Shown: piece after piece, positions 1 through 8,462 of the stretch
Numbering within the stretch: the stretch's first letter is position 1
Layout: each line of letters opens with the position of its first letter
Assembly: GCF_937129435.1 (NCBI RefSeq)
Contig: NZ_CAKZNF010000093.1
Span: forward strand, 1 to 64,000
From: an uncultured Parasphingopyxis sp.
GTDB taxonomy: Bacteria > Pseudomonadota > Alphaproteobacteria > Sphingomonadales > Sphingomonadaceae
Reading direction: 5' to 3'
Length of the DNA stretch: 64,000 bases
The notes under the pieces: generated by a model
What the model was told of the DNA's origin: nothing
Database searches by the model: none
Seen by the model: the letters and a program-made list of their open reading frames with translations, nothing else
Made by a program: the position numbers and the translations under genes

Positions 1-96
1 AAGGGATCGGCGGCGAGGGGGGATGGGTTGTCCATGGTTCGGTCTCCTGTGGGGAGCCAGAGGATACCCTATATGGTGAGATGTAGGACAGAAGGT

Positions 97-240
97 CGCG
101 ATCTCCCCTCCCCTCGATGGGGAGGGGCCGGGGGTGGGGTGACGCCGCAACGGGGGCAAAAGTCCCGGTCGATGCGCCGGGCGGAAAGATCACCCCCACC
201 CAGCCTCCCCCATCAAGGGGGAGGGGCCACGCTTCTCGGC
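97..240. repeat. Dispersed palindromic element, family B (CCTCCCC-ATCGA-GGGGAGG type)
   Basis: Two GC-rich hairpins face each other: CCCTCCCCTCGATGGGGAGGGG near 100-125 and CCTCCCCCATCAAGGGGGAGG near 207-230. GGGTGGGGTGAC and its complement-like CACCCCCACCC flank the interior. The same architecture recurs at 11408-11520 and inside uvrA at 38521-38634, so this is a dispersed intergenic element and not a one-off hairpin. No gene is supported in this stretch. Confidence 0.7.
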
Positions 241-284
241 TTTCCTGCCGGGCCAGCCGTCCGTTCAACCCCCTCCCAACGCGC

Positions 285-375
285 TCACCCTGAGCCTGTC
301 GAAGGGTCGTTGCGGATCGAGAGGACCGTTGACCTTCGGTCGCCTTCGGCACGCCAGGCTCAGGGTGCGCGCGTG
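285..375. repeat. Dispersed palindromic element, family C (CCTGAGCCTGTCGAAGG type)
   Basis: CACCCTGAGCCTGTCGAAGG on the left faces GCCAGGCTCAGGGTGCGCG on the right as an imperfect inverted repeat. A second copy lies at 9490-9567. Elements of this sequence are common between genes in sphingomonads (general knowledge). From about 376 to 659 I see no convincing gene, RNA or promoter. Confidence 0.65.
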
Positions 376-659
376 GAGGGTGTGGTTCGGCGTTAGAAAG
401 AGGGCGCGGCCATGCCGGTGCGCGCGAAGACGGCCGCCGGAGCGCTCCCCGGCCCGTCGATCAGCGGGCGACAATTTCCTTCATAAAATGTCTTTCAAGC
501 GTTGCAGCGGCAGGGATAGCGCGGTGTGGTGCGGGGTCAAGGCGAGACGAGCGCAAGAGCGCGCTAATCAGAAGGTCACCGGCAAATTAAGAGCGCGGCT
601 CGTATTGCTACGGATCGTCGATGACCCGTCGGACCGCCAGTTACATTGGTCTTTTACTT

Positions 660-1559
660 CTAGCTCTCGCTATCATCCTCGTCTTTTTTCTGTTCATCGA
701 AAACCTTTGATAGCGGACGTCCCGTTATGAGGGCTGTCGGTATAGCGATTACTAGCCAAACGCCAAGCGTGACGAAAATACAGACTGCAAGAAATATGAT
801 AACAGAAAAAAGAAGTGGCAAGTCTTGAGTAAATTGATATATCTCATACCAACCATCAGGCACAGGTTTATATAACTCCGTCCGCACTGCCGATCCTGCA
901 AATGTAACTATAGGGAAATCATCCCAATTTGTATACTCTAGATTGCGCTCCGGATAGATAGACCATGCCCAAATTTCGATTGACTCATTCGGGTTTAAGT
1001 TGGGTATAACAAAATACTCATCATCATCCGATTTTTGAACATCGACGAAATCTCTTCCCCGTCGATACTGCAAGGCGTTTAGGTCGCTCGCTCGAATCCG
1101 GATGTCCGTCGCTATGTCCTGCCCTACGTTTGTTATTTCATAGCGCAGAAGCGAAGAGTCAGATTCCGAAAACTCGCCATTCCAACGAGCGGCAAATTCG
1201 ATTTCCGTGAAATCTTTGCAGCTTATAAAGCCTGACGGATCATCTTGCTCTTCTTCCGCTCGCCTTAGTTCATCACGGTCCGTCTCAATTACATAGGATT
1301 GGTCTATATTTTCACAAAATGATGTGCGGAGATTTTCGACCAAATCCCGCGCTGGCGCGCCTGTACGTAACGGAGCGCCGGAATAGTTCGGCGTGCGAAA
1401 TTCATACTGGTGGAGAGAAACTGTAAGCTCCGATTTTGCATCCGGTCGTAGATATTGCACTACCGTCACGACAGATGCGAAGAACCCGACGAATGCGAAT
1501 ATCACCAGAGCTAAATTTAATAGCCGGGCCTTGCTATCTTTTGCTGACGTATCTGCCAT
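660..1559 (-). CDS. Hypothetical protein with a membrane anchor at each end
   Basis: A 299-residue protein of unrecognised family. A hydrophobic segment lies near residues 13-36 and a second, longer one near 248-280, with an acidic tail (KKDEDDSES). The roughly 210 residues between them are polar and would sit on the far side of the membrane. The coding DNA is clearly poorer in GC than its neighbours and uses A/T-ending codons, which suggests recent acquisition. It begins 11 bases after the nrdB stop on the same strand, so read-through from the nrd operon is possible. ATG start at 1559. No function can be assigned. Confidence 0.75.
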   Translation of the reverse strand: MADTSAKDSKARLLNLALVIFAFVGFFASVVTVVQYLRPDAKSELTVSLHQYEFRTPNYSGAPLRTGAPARDLVENLRTSFCENIDQSYVIETDRDELRRAEEEQDDPSGFISCKDFTEIEFAARWNGEFSESDSSLLRYEITNVGQDIATDIRIRASDLNALQYRRGRDFVDVQKSDDDEYFVIPNLNPNESIEIWAWSIYPERNLEYTNWDDFPIVTFAGSAVRTELYKPVPDGWYEIYQFTQDLPLLFSVIIFLAVCIFVTLGVWLVIAIPTALITGRPLSKVFDEQKKDEDDSES

Positions 1560-1570
1560 GACGTGGCGGT

Positions 1571-2620
1571 CTACTCCGCCGCAACCCCCGCCTGCTTGAA
1601 CATATCGTCGCCCTCGTCCTCGGCTTCGTCGTCATTGGCCTTGGCCTTTTGCCGGTTGTCGAAGTTCGCCCAGACGGTGTTCCAGTCGCCTTTCGTCGCG
1701 GCCTTCGAATATTCGGTGGCGCGGGTTTCGAAGAAGTTGGCGTGCTCGACGCCGTTCAAGAGCGGGGCGAGCCAGGGCAGCGGGTGATCGTCGACCATGT
1801 AGATTTGGGGCAGGCCGAGCTGGCTGAGCCGCCAGTCGGCGATGTAGCGGATGTAGCGCTTGATCTGCTTCGCCGTCATGCCCTCCACCGGGCCCATTTC
1901 GAAGGCGAGATCGATGAACGCGTCCTCGAGCCGAACCGTTTTCTGGCAGCAGTCCATGATGTCTTCCTTGACCGATTTGGTCAGGCAGTCGCGTTCTTTG
2001 GTGAAGGCGTGGAAGAGCTGCGTGATGCCTTCGCAGTGCAGGCTCTCGTCGCGGACGGACCAGCTGACGATCTGCCCCATGCCCTTCATCTTGTTGAAGC
2101 GCGGGAAGTTCATCAGCATCGCGAAGCTGGCGAAGAGCTGGACGCCTTCGGTAAACCCGCCGAACATGGCGAGCGTGCGGGCGATATCCTCATCGGTGTC
2201 GACGCCGAATTCCTGCAGATAATCGTGCTTGGCGGCCATTTCCTCATATTCGAGGAAGGCGCCATATTCGCTCTCCGGCATGCCGATCGTGTCGAGCAGG
2301 TGCGAATAGGCGGCGATGTGGATCGTTTCCATGTTCGAAAACGCGGTCAGCATCATCTTGACCTCGGTCGGCTTGAACACGCGGCCATATTTGTCGTGAT
2401 AGCAATCCTGCACCTCGACATCGGCCTGGGTGAAGAAGCGGAAGATCTGCGTCAGCAGCGCGCGCTCATGATCGGTAAGCTTCTGCGCCCAATCGCGGCA
2501 ATCCTCGCCCAGCGGCACCTCTTCGGGCATCCAGTGGACCTGCTGCTGCCGCTTCCAGAAGTCGTACGCCCAAGGATATTCGAACGGCTTATACTGTTTG
2601 CGGGATTCGGTAAGGGACAT
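1571..2620 (-). CDS. nrdB: Ribonucleoside-diphosphate reductase, beta (radical) subunit
   Basis: The small subunit of class I ribonucleotide reductase, which generates the tyrosyl radical passed to NrdA for dNTP synthesis in the cytoplasm. It is 349 residues long, normal for the family. The di-iron/radical motif ETIHIAAYSH (about 98-107) aligns with the E. coli Glu115-His118-Tyr122 block, so the radical Tyr is present (Tyr105). A second ligand block, RDESLHCEG, follows. The ATG at 2620 is preferred over an in-frame upstream ATG at 2737 because GGAG precedes it and homology begins there. It is separated from nrdA by two small genes. Confidence 0.95.
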   Translation of the reverse strand: MSLTESRKQYKPFEYPWAYDFWKRQQQVHWMPEEVPLGEDCRDWAQKLTDHERALLTQIFRFFTQADVEVQDCYHDKYGRVFKPTEVKMMLTAFSNMETIHIAAYSHLLDTIGMPESEYGAFLEYEEMAAKHDYLQEFGVDTDEDIARTLAMFGGFTEGVQLFASFAMLMNFPRFNKMKGMGQIVSWSVRDESLHCEGITQLFHAFTKERDCLTKSVKEDIMDCCQKTVRLEDAFIDLAFEMGPVEGMTAKQIKRYIRYIADWRLSQLGLPQIYMVDDHPLPWLAPLLNGVEHANFFETRATEYSKAATKGDWNTVWANFDNRQKAKANDDEAEDEGDDMFKQAGVAAE

Positions 2621-2639
2621 GGATTTGCTCCGCTGGGTT

Positions 2640-2852
2640 TTAACTGGTGAGATGGAGGGCGAGCGCGAAGCCGCCCAAGAAAAGGCCGAGCGCGAACAGC
2701 ATCGCGCCGATGATACGCAGGGCGTAGGTCGCGGCATCGCCGTCGCCTGCCCGCAACAGCCGCGCCGCGATGGCGGGGCGGGCGAGGATGGCGAGGCCGG
2801 CGAAGGCTGCCGCTGCGCCGATGATCGGCATCAGGGGGAGGGTGCGGGTCAT
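2640..2852 (-). CDS. Small two-helix membrane protein between nrdA and nrdB
   Basis: A 70-residue protein of unknown function. Two hydrophobic stretches (about 8-25 and 44-68) are joined by a short polar loop with AGDGDA, giving a predicted helical hairpin. Its ATG overlaps the stop of the upstream small gene (ATGA, 2849-2852), so translation is probably coupled, and nrdB starts 19 bases after its stop. Same strand and tight spacing make it part of the nrd transcript. Family not recognised. Confidence 0.7.
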   Translation of the reverse strand: MTRTLPLMPIIGAAAAFAGLAILARPAIAARLLRAGDGDAATYALRIIGAMLFALGLFLGGFALALHLTS

Positions 2853-3151
2853 GGCTGCCGGTTCCGGTAGACGATGACCTTTTTCGAGCTGCGCGCGCCG
2901 ACGCCGAGGAAGACGATGCCGACGAAATAGCCGAAATCGTACCAGCCGCCATTGTTCGGCACCGCGTAGATCGCGACGCTGTCGACGAACAGCGAGATCA
3001 CCCAGGCAACCGGGAAGATGAAGCCGTGCCACACGCCGAGCAGGAAGCCCGGCGCTTCGGGCGCGACGCCGCCCGCCCCCTGCCGCGCCGCGCAGGCGGC
3101 GAGCAGCGCGAGCGGTGCCAGGCAGACGACAAGGCGCGCCGTCCGCGTCAT
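2849..3151 (-). CDS. Small putative lipoprotein/membrane protein between nrdA and nrdB
   Basis: A 100-residue protein. The N-terminus has a lipobox-like end (LALLAAC, Cys20), consistent with a lipoprotein signal. A hydrophobic segment near 44-66 and another near 73-85 precede a basic C-terminus (SSKKVIVYRNRQP). It starts 38 bases after the nrdA stop and overlaps the next small membrane gene by four bases. It is placed inside the nrd operon, but a role in nucleotide reduction cannot be read from the sequence. Confidence 0.7.
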   Translation of the reverse strand: MTRTARLVVCLAPLALLAACAARQGAGGVAPEAPGFLLGVWHGFIFPVAWVISLFVDSVAIYAVPNNGGWYDFGYFVGIVFLGVGARSSKKVIVYRNRQP

Positions 3152-3189
3152 TGGCAGGCGAGAGTGCCGCGCCGGGACCAGTGACGGGG

Positions 3190-5124
3190 TCACTGGCACG
3201 CAAGGCACTCGTCGTAATCGGTCGTGCCGGCGGTCGTTGCCAGTTCGACCTTTTTCGGATCGAGCGTGTTGTCCGCCTCGACGCCGCCGACCGGCGTATC
3301 CTCGCCGTTCGAGGCGAAGCCGGCGCGGGCGATGCTCTTCGATCGGAGGTAATAGAGCGACTTGATGCCGAGCTCCCAGGCGCGGAAGTGCAGCATCAGC
3401 AGGTCCCATTTGTCGACGTCGGCCGGGATGAAGAGGTTCAGCGACTGCGCCTGATCGATATAGGGCGCGCGATCGGCCGCGAGTTCGAGCAACCAGCGCT
3501 GGTCGATCTCGAAGCTGGTGCGGAAGCTCTCCTTTTCTTCCGGCGTCAGGAAGTCGAGATGCTGGACGCTGCCGCCATGTTCCAGGATCGAGTTCCAGAC
3601 CTTGGCGCTGTCCTTCGACTTCTCGACCAAGATGCGTTCGAGATATTTGTTCTTGACGATGAAGCTGCCCGACAGCGTCTTGTGCGTGTAGATGTTCGCC
3701 GGGATCGGCTCGATGCAGGCGCTGGTGCCGCCGCAGATGATGCTGATCGACGCGGTCGGCGCGATCGCCATCTTGCAGCTGAACCGCTCCATCACGCCCT
3801 GATCGGCGGCGTCGGGACAGGCGCCGCGTTCCTGCGCCAGCATCATCGAGGCTTCGGACGCCTTGGCCTGGATGTGCTTGAAGATCTTCATGTTCCAGCT
3901 TTTCGCCAGCGCGCTCTCGAAGCCGAGCCCGCGCGCCTGCAGGAAGCTGTGGAAGCCCATGACGCCGAGGCCCACCGAACGCTCGCGCTCGGCCGAATAT
4001 TTCGCCCGCGCCATCTCGTCGGGCGCGCGGTCGATATAATCCTGCAGCACATTGTCGAGGAAGCGCATCACGTCCTCGATGAACTGCTTGTCCTCGCACC
4101 ACTGGTCCCAGGTTTCGAGGTTGAGCGACGAAAGGCAGCACACGGCGGTGCGATCGACGCCATGCTGGTCGACGCCGGTCGGCAGCGTGATTTCGCTGCA
4201 CAGGTTCGACGTGCTGACCTTCAGCCCGACATCGCGCTGATGCTTGGGCATCATGCGGTTCACCGTGTCGTTGAAGACGATATAGGGCTCGCCCGTCGCC
4301 AGCCGCGTTTCGACGAGCTTCTGGAACAGGCTGCGCGCGTCGACCGTGCCGCGCACGCTGCCGTCCTTGGGCGATTTGAGGTCGAACGGCTCGCCCGCGC
4401 GCACCGCTTCCATGAACTCGTCGGTGACGAGCACGCCATGGTGCAGGTTCAGCGCCTTGCGGTTGAAGTCGCCCGAGGGTTTGCGGATCTCGAGGAATTC
4501 CTCGATCTCGGGATGGTGGATGTCGATATAGCAGGCGGCGGATCCGCGGCGCAGCGAGCCCTGGCTGATCGCGAGCGTGAGGCTGTCCATCACGCGGATG
4601 AAGGGGATGATGCCGCTGGTCTTGCCGTTGAGGCCGACCGGCTCGCCGATGCCGCGGACATTGCCCCAATAGGTGCCGATGCCGCCGCCCTTCGAAGCGA
4701 GCCAGACATTCTCGTTCCAGGTGCCGACAATATCGTCGAGGCTGTCGCCGACGCTGTTGAGATAGCAGCTGATCGGCAGCCCGCGCCCGGTGCCGCCGTT
4801 CGAAAGCACGGGCGTCGCCGGCATGAACCAGAGCTTGGAGATATAGTCGTAGAGCCGCTGGGCGTGCTCGCTGTCGTCCTTGTCGGCATAGGCCGAGGCG
4901 ACGCGGGCGAAGAGATCCTGGAACGATTCGCCGGGAAGGAGATAGCGGTCCTTCAGCGTCTCCTTGCCGAAATCGGTGAGGAGCTCGTCGCGCGACGGAT
5001 CGAGCGTAATCTCATGCGCGCGCGGCGCGACCGACTTGCTGTCGGGCTTCGCGTCGGCCTTGGCCTCGTCCTGCATATCGATGACGTCGTCTGCGCTCAC
5101 GTCTCTGCTGCTCGAAAAATCCAT
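3190..5124 (-). CDS. nrdA: Ribonucleoside-diphosphate reductase, alpha (catalytic) subunit
   Basis: The catalytic large subunit of class I ribonucleotide reductase. 644 residues from the ATG at 5124, which is preceded by GGGGAG; an in-frame upstream start is less likely. Recognisable blocks are MPATPVLSNGG, STSNLCSEITLP (catalytic NLCSE), PTASISIICGGTSACIEP and the C-terminal redox-exchange pair CLAC. There is no obvious N-terminal ATP-cone: the first 60 residues are an acidic, low-complexity lead. nrdB follows after two small membrane genes. A LexA-type box sits 27 bases upstream of the start, suggesting SOS induction. Confidence 0.95.
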   Translation of the reverse strand: MDFSSSRDVSADDVIDMQDEAKADAKPDSKSVAPRAHEITLDPSRDELLTDFGKETLKDRYLLPGESFQDLFARVASAYADKDDSEHAQRLYDYISKLWFMPATPVLSNGGTGRGLPISCYLNSVGDSLDDIVGTWNENVWLASKGGGIGTYWGNVRGIGEPVGLNGKTSGIIPFIRVMDSLTLAISQGSLRRGSAACYIDIHHPEIEEFLEIRKPSGDFNRKALNLHHGVLVTDEFMEAVRAGEPFDLKSPKDGSVRGTVDARSLFQKLVETRLATGEPYIVFNDTVNRMMPKHQRDVGLKVSTSNLCSEITLPTGVDQHGVDRTAVCCLSSLNLETWDQWCEDKQFIEDVMRFLDNVLQDYIDRAPDEMARAKYSAERERSVGLGVMGFHSFLQARGLGFESALAKSWNMKIFKHIQAKASEASMMLAQERGACPDAADQGVMERFSCKMAIAPTASISIICGGTSACIEPIPANIYTHKTLSGSFIVKNKYLERILVEKSKDSAKVWNSILEHGGSVQHLDFLTPEEKESFRTSFEIDQRWLLELAADRAPYIDQAQSLNLFIPADVDKWDLLMLHFRAWELGIKSLYYLRSKSIARAGFASNGEDTPVGGVEADNTLDPKKVELATTAGTTDYDECLACQ

Positions 5125-5150
5125 TATTGCTCCCCTACGCCATACCAAAT

Positions 5151-5165
5151 GTTCCGGCTTCGTTC
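5151..5165 (-). promoter_or_regulatory. Putative LexA (SOS) box upstream of nrdA
   Basis: GTTC-CGGCTTC-GTTC is an exact match to the alphaproteobacterial LexA operator pattern GTTC-N7-GTTC. It sits 27 bases ahead of the nrdA start codon, where a repressor would block transcription or early elongation. The same pattern precedes uvrA at 39410-39424. Confidence 0.55.
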
Positions 5166-5681
5166 GAGTCGGTAAACGACCGTCCTACACCATAAACTCG
5201 CCTCTGCGGGGACCGATTTCACCTTGTCCCCGATATTCACATGGTCCCTCTCGAAGGCGCAAAACAGGGGCGTGCCGCGAAACGCGATCGCGGCCACATA
5301 CCACAACCTGTTGAGTTGCCCCCCGAGCGAACCACTAGCCATAGTGTATGAAACGTTAAGACGACACAAGGGGGATCATGCCCTTCCACCGACTCAATTC
5401 GTCGCATAAGCGACTCGGTTCGTCGACGCTACAAGGCGGCCCATCGCCCGCGACGCGTGGACCTGACAGGGCTTTCGATAATGCAAGGGAACGAAGCAGG
5501 AACGATGAGGATCGTTGCAAATTTATCCGGCAAGCCGGTCTGCCGCACCGGCCATCGGAGCCGCACCGAAACAATATCGTCATATCTGGCGGAATTCCGC
5601 CAACGACTCGGAAGCCTGCCGGAAGGGACTATGCCCGTGCGCCTTTCGGGTCCATGACGCATCGAAGCGAGGGAGACAGAC
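5166..5681. other. Intergenic region between nrdA and a small exported protein gene
   Basis: About 515 bases that must hold the nrdA promoter on the minus strand and the promoter for the gene at 5682 on the plus strand. Several short open frames occur, but none has a Shine-Dalgarno, codon bias or recognisable protein. I looked for NrdR-type ACA-AT-rich-TGT boxes and found no convincing pair. Confidence 0.5.
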
Positions 5682-6041
5682 ATGCGGCATAAGACAATGA
5701 TCGGCGGCGCGCTGGGCACGGCGCTGTTCGCCACCGCCTTAATCGCCGCGCCCGGCGCGGCCGCGGCCGCCACGCTCGGCAGCGAGGCCAAGCCGGTACA
5801 TGCCGATATGCCGGCCGGCCAGCGCGCCTATCTCGATCGGCTGCGCTGTGCGGATGGCAATGCTCCCACCTATCAGCGCGCCGGCAATGTCGGCCCCGGT
5901 CCCGACGGCCATATCGTCGATCTCTACGAAGTTCTCTGCACCGATTCGGAACCGGGACGCTCCGAAATCTACATGGACATGTATCATGGCGGCCATGTCG
6001 AGGATGAGGCGGTGCCGGGCTTCGCCATCGTTCCGGGCTGA
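5682..6041 (+). CDS. Small exported hypothetical protein
   Basis: 119 residues beginning with a Sec-type signal peptide (basic MRHK, hydrophobic core, AAAAA before about residue 30). The mature part is about 90 residues with one Cys pair (RLRCADGN and EVLCTDSE) that could form a disulfide. It ends in MYHGGHVEDE and a short hydrophobic tail. A GAGGGAG stretch precedes the ATG. Family not recognised; the periplasm is the likely location. Confidence 0.75.
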   Translation: MRHKTMIGGALGTALFATALIAAPGAAAAATLGSEAKPVHADMPAGQRAYLDRLRCADGNAPTYQRAGNVGPGPDGHIVDLYEVLCTDSEPGRSEIYMDMYHGGHVEDEAVPGFAIVPG

Positions 6042-6055
6042 TGATCGTGGATGGT

Positions 6056-6232
6056 CGGACTTTGGCATGCGCCAAAGCGCCGCACCGGAACTTATTTGTC
6101 AGAACCTCGCTGTCGCGAGGTCGCCGCACCAGCCCTCTCCCCCACCCGGCCTCCCATCCAGGGTACACTCAGTGGGAGGCCGGGTGGGGGAGAGGGCTGG
6201 TGCCGCGCTCGACCGGCAGGTCGAGTCTGACA
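6056..6232. repeat. Cloverleaf palindromic element, copy 1, with an extra half unit
   Basis: The core copy spans 6095-6232. Its left end is TTTGTCAGA, followed by side hairpin CCTCGCTGTCGCGAGG, then CGCCGCACC, then the long central hairpin (CCCCCACCCGGCCTCCCA and its complement). The complement GGTGCCGCG follows, then side hairpin CTCGACCGGCAGGTCGAG and the right end TCTGACA. A solitary half unit with CTTTGGCATGCGCCAAAG and CGCCGCACC lies at 6056-6083. Other copies are near 22.7, 32.6, 44.4, 46.3, 51.3 and 59.9 kb. Confidence 0.85.
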
Positions 6233-6282
6233 GGAAAAGCCCGAGTCAAATCTGACCGCATATTCTGCTACAAGCTGGCCCT

Positions 6283-6546
6283 ATGGTGATCATCGTATTC
6301 CTGATGGGCGTCGCGAACTTCTACTGTCACCGCGCGGTGCTGGAAGGGCAGGGGCGGCTGCTGCGCGAATTCGCCGAGACGATGAAGCGCTATGGCGGCG
6401 GCTGGGCCGGCTACGCCCTGGAATTTGTCTTCCTCACCGTCTCGCTCTGGTTCGCGCGCGAGGGCTCGGCGATGATCGTGTTCGTCTACGGCGTGTACAC
6501 GGCGCTCAATATTGGCGGCTATCTGATGCTGCGGCGGATGGGGTGA
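6283..6546 (+). CDS. Small membrane protein
   Basis: 87 residues with hydrophobic segments at about 1-13, 42-56 and 62-82, and a polar loop between the first two. The product is probably a two- or three-helix inner-membrane protein. No clear Shine-Dalgarno precedes the ATG; TATTCT about 20 bases upstream could be a -10 box for a short leader. No family is recognised. It stands alone between two repeat elements. Confidence 0.65.
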   Translation: MVIIVFLMGVANFYCHRAVLEGQGRLLREFAETMKRYGGGWAGYALEFVFLTVSLWFAREGSAMIVFVYGVYTALNIGGYLMLRRMG

Positions 6547-6682
6547 AAAACACCCCTCCTCTTCAGGGGAGGGGGACCATGCACGGCATGGTGGAGGGGC
6601 GCCGTCCACATTGGCAGATCGCTGAAGAGGCAGGTGCCCCTCCACCGGCTTCGCCGGTTCCCCTCCCCGTTCCGGGGAGGAA
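6547..6682. repeat. Palindromic intergenic element, related to family B
   Basis: CCCCTCCTCTTCAGGGGAGGGG at the left and CCCCTCCCCGTTCCGGGGAGG at the right enclose GCATGGTGGAGGGGCGCC and GGTGCCCCTCCACCGG, which pair with each other. The whole block can form one long interrupted stem between two convergent genes and may double as a bidirectional terminator. Confidence 0.65.
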
Positions 6683-8383
6683 CTAAACAAACGCCGCCAG
6701 CGCCTCGGGCCGTTCCTTCATCACGAGCGCGAGCACCTTCTCGTTCTGCTCGAAGAATTCCATCGGATCGACGGTCGCATTGCCGGCGACGCCGTCGATG
6801 CGGAAGCCCGCATAGCCTTTCTCGACCACGGCATCGCAGATGCGGCGATATTCGGGGACGCCGCCGAGATAGGCCATGAAGATGCGCGGCTTGCCCGGGA
6901 CGTTGTCACCCAGATACCAGCTCTTCGCATAGGGATAGACGGTGAGGTCGGCGACGGCGTTGCAATGGTCGACCCAGTCGTTTTCCGCCGTTTCCAGCGG
7001 TTCGATTACACCCTTTCCGACGCGTTCGATACAGTCCGAAATCCATTCGACATGCTGTTCGATCGACACGATCATGTTCGAGATGACCGAGGGGCTTTGC
7101 GGGCCGGTGACGAGGAACAGGTTGGGGAAGCCTTCGCTCATCAGCCCCAGATAGGTGCGCGGGCCGTCCGCCCATTTGTCCTTGAGCTTCTTGCCGCCGC
7201 GCCCGCTTATGTCGATCTTGGCGAGCGTGCCCGTCATCGCGTCGAAGCCGGTGGCGAATACGATGGCGTCGAATTCATAATCCTTTTCACTCGTTTTCAG
7301 CCCCGCCGCGGTGATCCGCTCGATCGGCTCGGCATTGATGTCGACGAGGTGGACGTGATCCTCGTTGAACGTCTCGTAATAGCCGATATCGACGCACATC
7401 CGCTTGGCGCCGGCGGGATAGCTGTCCGGGCAGAGCAGCTCGGCGGTGTCGGGATCGTTGACGCGCTCGCGAATCCGGTCGCGGATGAACTCGGCGGCGA
7501 TGGCATTCGAGTTGAGGCTGACGCCGAAATCGGAGAAGCTCGCCATGAAGGTCAGCCCGCCCTTGTCCCAATAGCGTTGCAGCTCTGCCTCGACCTTTTC
7601 GCGCGGCAGGTCGACGGCAAGATCCTCGTTGACGACGCTCGACCCGGTAAAGCCCGCCGCCTGCTCCTTGGCCTCGGCCCGCAGCTCGCGATAGCTTGCC
7701 TTGATGCTGGCGACATAATCGGGATCGAGATCGTGATTGTGCGCGGGAATCGCGAAATTGGGCGTGCGCTGAAAGACGGTCAGCTCGGTCGCCTCCTTTG
7801 CAATTTGCGGGATCGACTGGATCGCGCTCGATCCGGTGCCGATGACGCCGACCTTCTTGCCGGTGAAATCGACCTTTTCATGCGGCCACAGCCCGGTCAG
7901 ATAGGTTTCGCCTGTAAAATCCTCCTCGCCCTCGAATTGCGGCTTGTTGGGGGAGGAGAGGCAACCCGTCGCCATCACCACGAAGCGCGCGTCGAGCGTT
8001 TCGCCGCCATCGGTCGTCACGCTCCACCGGTCGCGATCCTCGTTATAATGCGCCGCCGTCACCTTCGTCTCGAACGCGATGTCGCGGCGCAGATCGTGCC
8101 GGTCGGCAACATGGCCGAGATAGTCGAGAATTTCTGGCTGGGGCGAATAGCGCTCCGACCATTGCCATTCCTGCTCCAGCTCCTCGTCCCAGCTATAGCT
8201 GTATTCCATGCTCTCGATATCGCAGCGCGCGCCGGGATAGCGGTTCCAGTACCAGGTGCCGCCGACATCCTTGCCCATCTCGATTACGCGCACGCTGAGC
8301 CCCTGCCCGCGCAGCTTGTGCAGCAGATAGAGACCGGAAAAGCCCGCGCCGACGATGATCGCGTCGAAGCTGTTGTCGCTCAT
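6683..8383 (-). CDS. Flavin monooxygenase, Baeyer-Villiger type, with altered fingerprint
   Basis: A 566-residue FAD/NADPH-dependent monooxygenase of the cyclohexanone-monooxygenase group, which would insert oxygen next to a carbonyl. FAD-binding GAGFSG is at 12-17 and NADPH-binding GTGSSA near 182-187. QRTPNF, carrying the expected catalytic Arg, follows. The Baeyer-Villiger fingerprint FxGxxxHxxxWP appears at 156-167 as FTGETYLTGLWP, with Leu162 where His is normal. Length and the remaining motifs are intact. It stands alone, with no pathway neighbours, so the substrate is unknown. Activity may differ from classical members because of the His change. Confidence 0.85.
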   Translation of the reverse strand: MSDNSFDAIIVGAGFSGLYLLHKLRGQGLSVRVIEMGKDVGGTWYWNRYPGARCDIESMEYSYSWDEELEQEWQWSERYSPQPEILDYLGHVADRHDLRRDIAFETKVTAAHYNEDRDRWSVTTDGGETLDARFVVMATGCLSSPNKPQFEGEEDFTGETYLTGLWPHEKVDFTGKKVGVIGTGSSAIQSIPQIAKEATELTVFQRTPNFAIPAHNHDLDPDYVASIKASYRELRAEAKEQAAGFTGSSVVNEDLAVDLPREKVEAELQRYWDKGGLTFMASFSDFGVSLNSNAIAAEFIRDRIRERVNDPDTAELLCPDSYPAGAKRMCVDIGYYETFNEDHVHLVDINAEPIERITAAGLKTSEKDYEFDAIVFATGFDAMTGTLAKIDISGRGGKKLKDKWADGPRTYLGLMSEGFPNLFLVTGPQSPSVISNMIVSIEQHVEWISDCIERVGKGVIEPLETAENDWVDHCNAVADLTVYPYAKSWYLGDNVPGKPRIFMAYLGGVPEYRRICDAVVEKGYAGFRIDGVAGNATVDPMEFFEQNEKVLALVMKERPEALAAFV

Positions 8384-8462
8384 TTGACACCTCTCCCAAG
8401 GCTATGATTTGCCGGATATGATGCGCATCGCCCACGAGTCTGTCGAGCGTTAAAGTTGACGC

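Noticed and set aside
3115..5175. Long open frame opposite nrdA (and similar ones opposite uvrB at 17350-19884, uvrA at 36534-38312 and the usher at 60837-62939)
   Set aside because: These are mirror frames of GC-rich genes: no signal, no Shine-Dalgarno, no recognisable motif, and the opposite strand holds a well-supported gene.
5124..5369. 81-codon minus-strand frame upstream of nrdA
   Set aside because: It overlaps the nrdA start and the LexA box, has no Shine-Dalgarno and no protein character.
5166..5370. NrdR boxes upstream of nrdA
   Set aside because: Only weak half-sites were seen; no correctly spaced pair of ACA...TGT palindromes.
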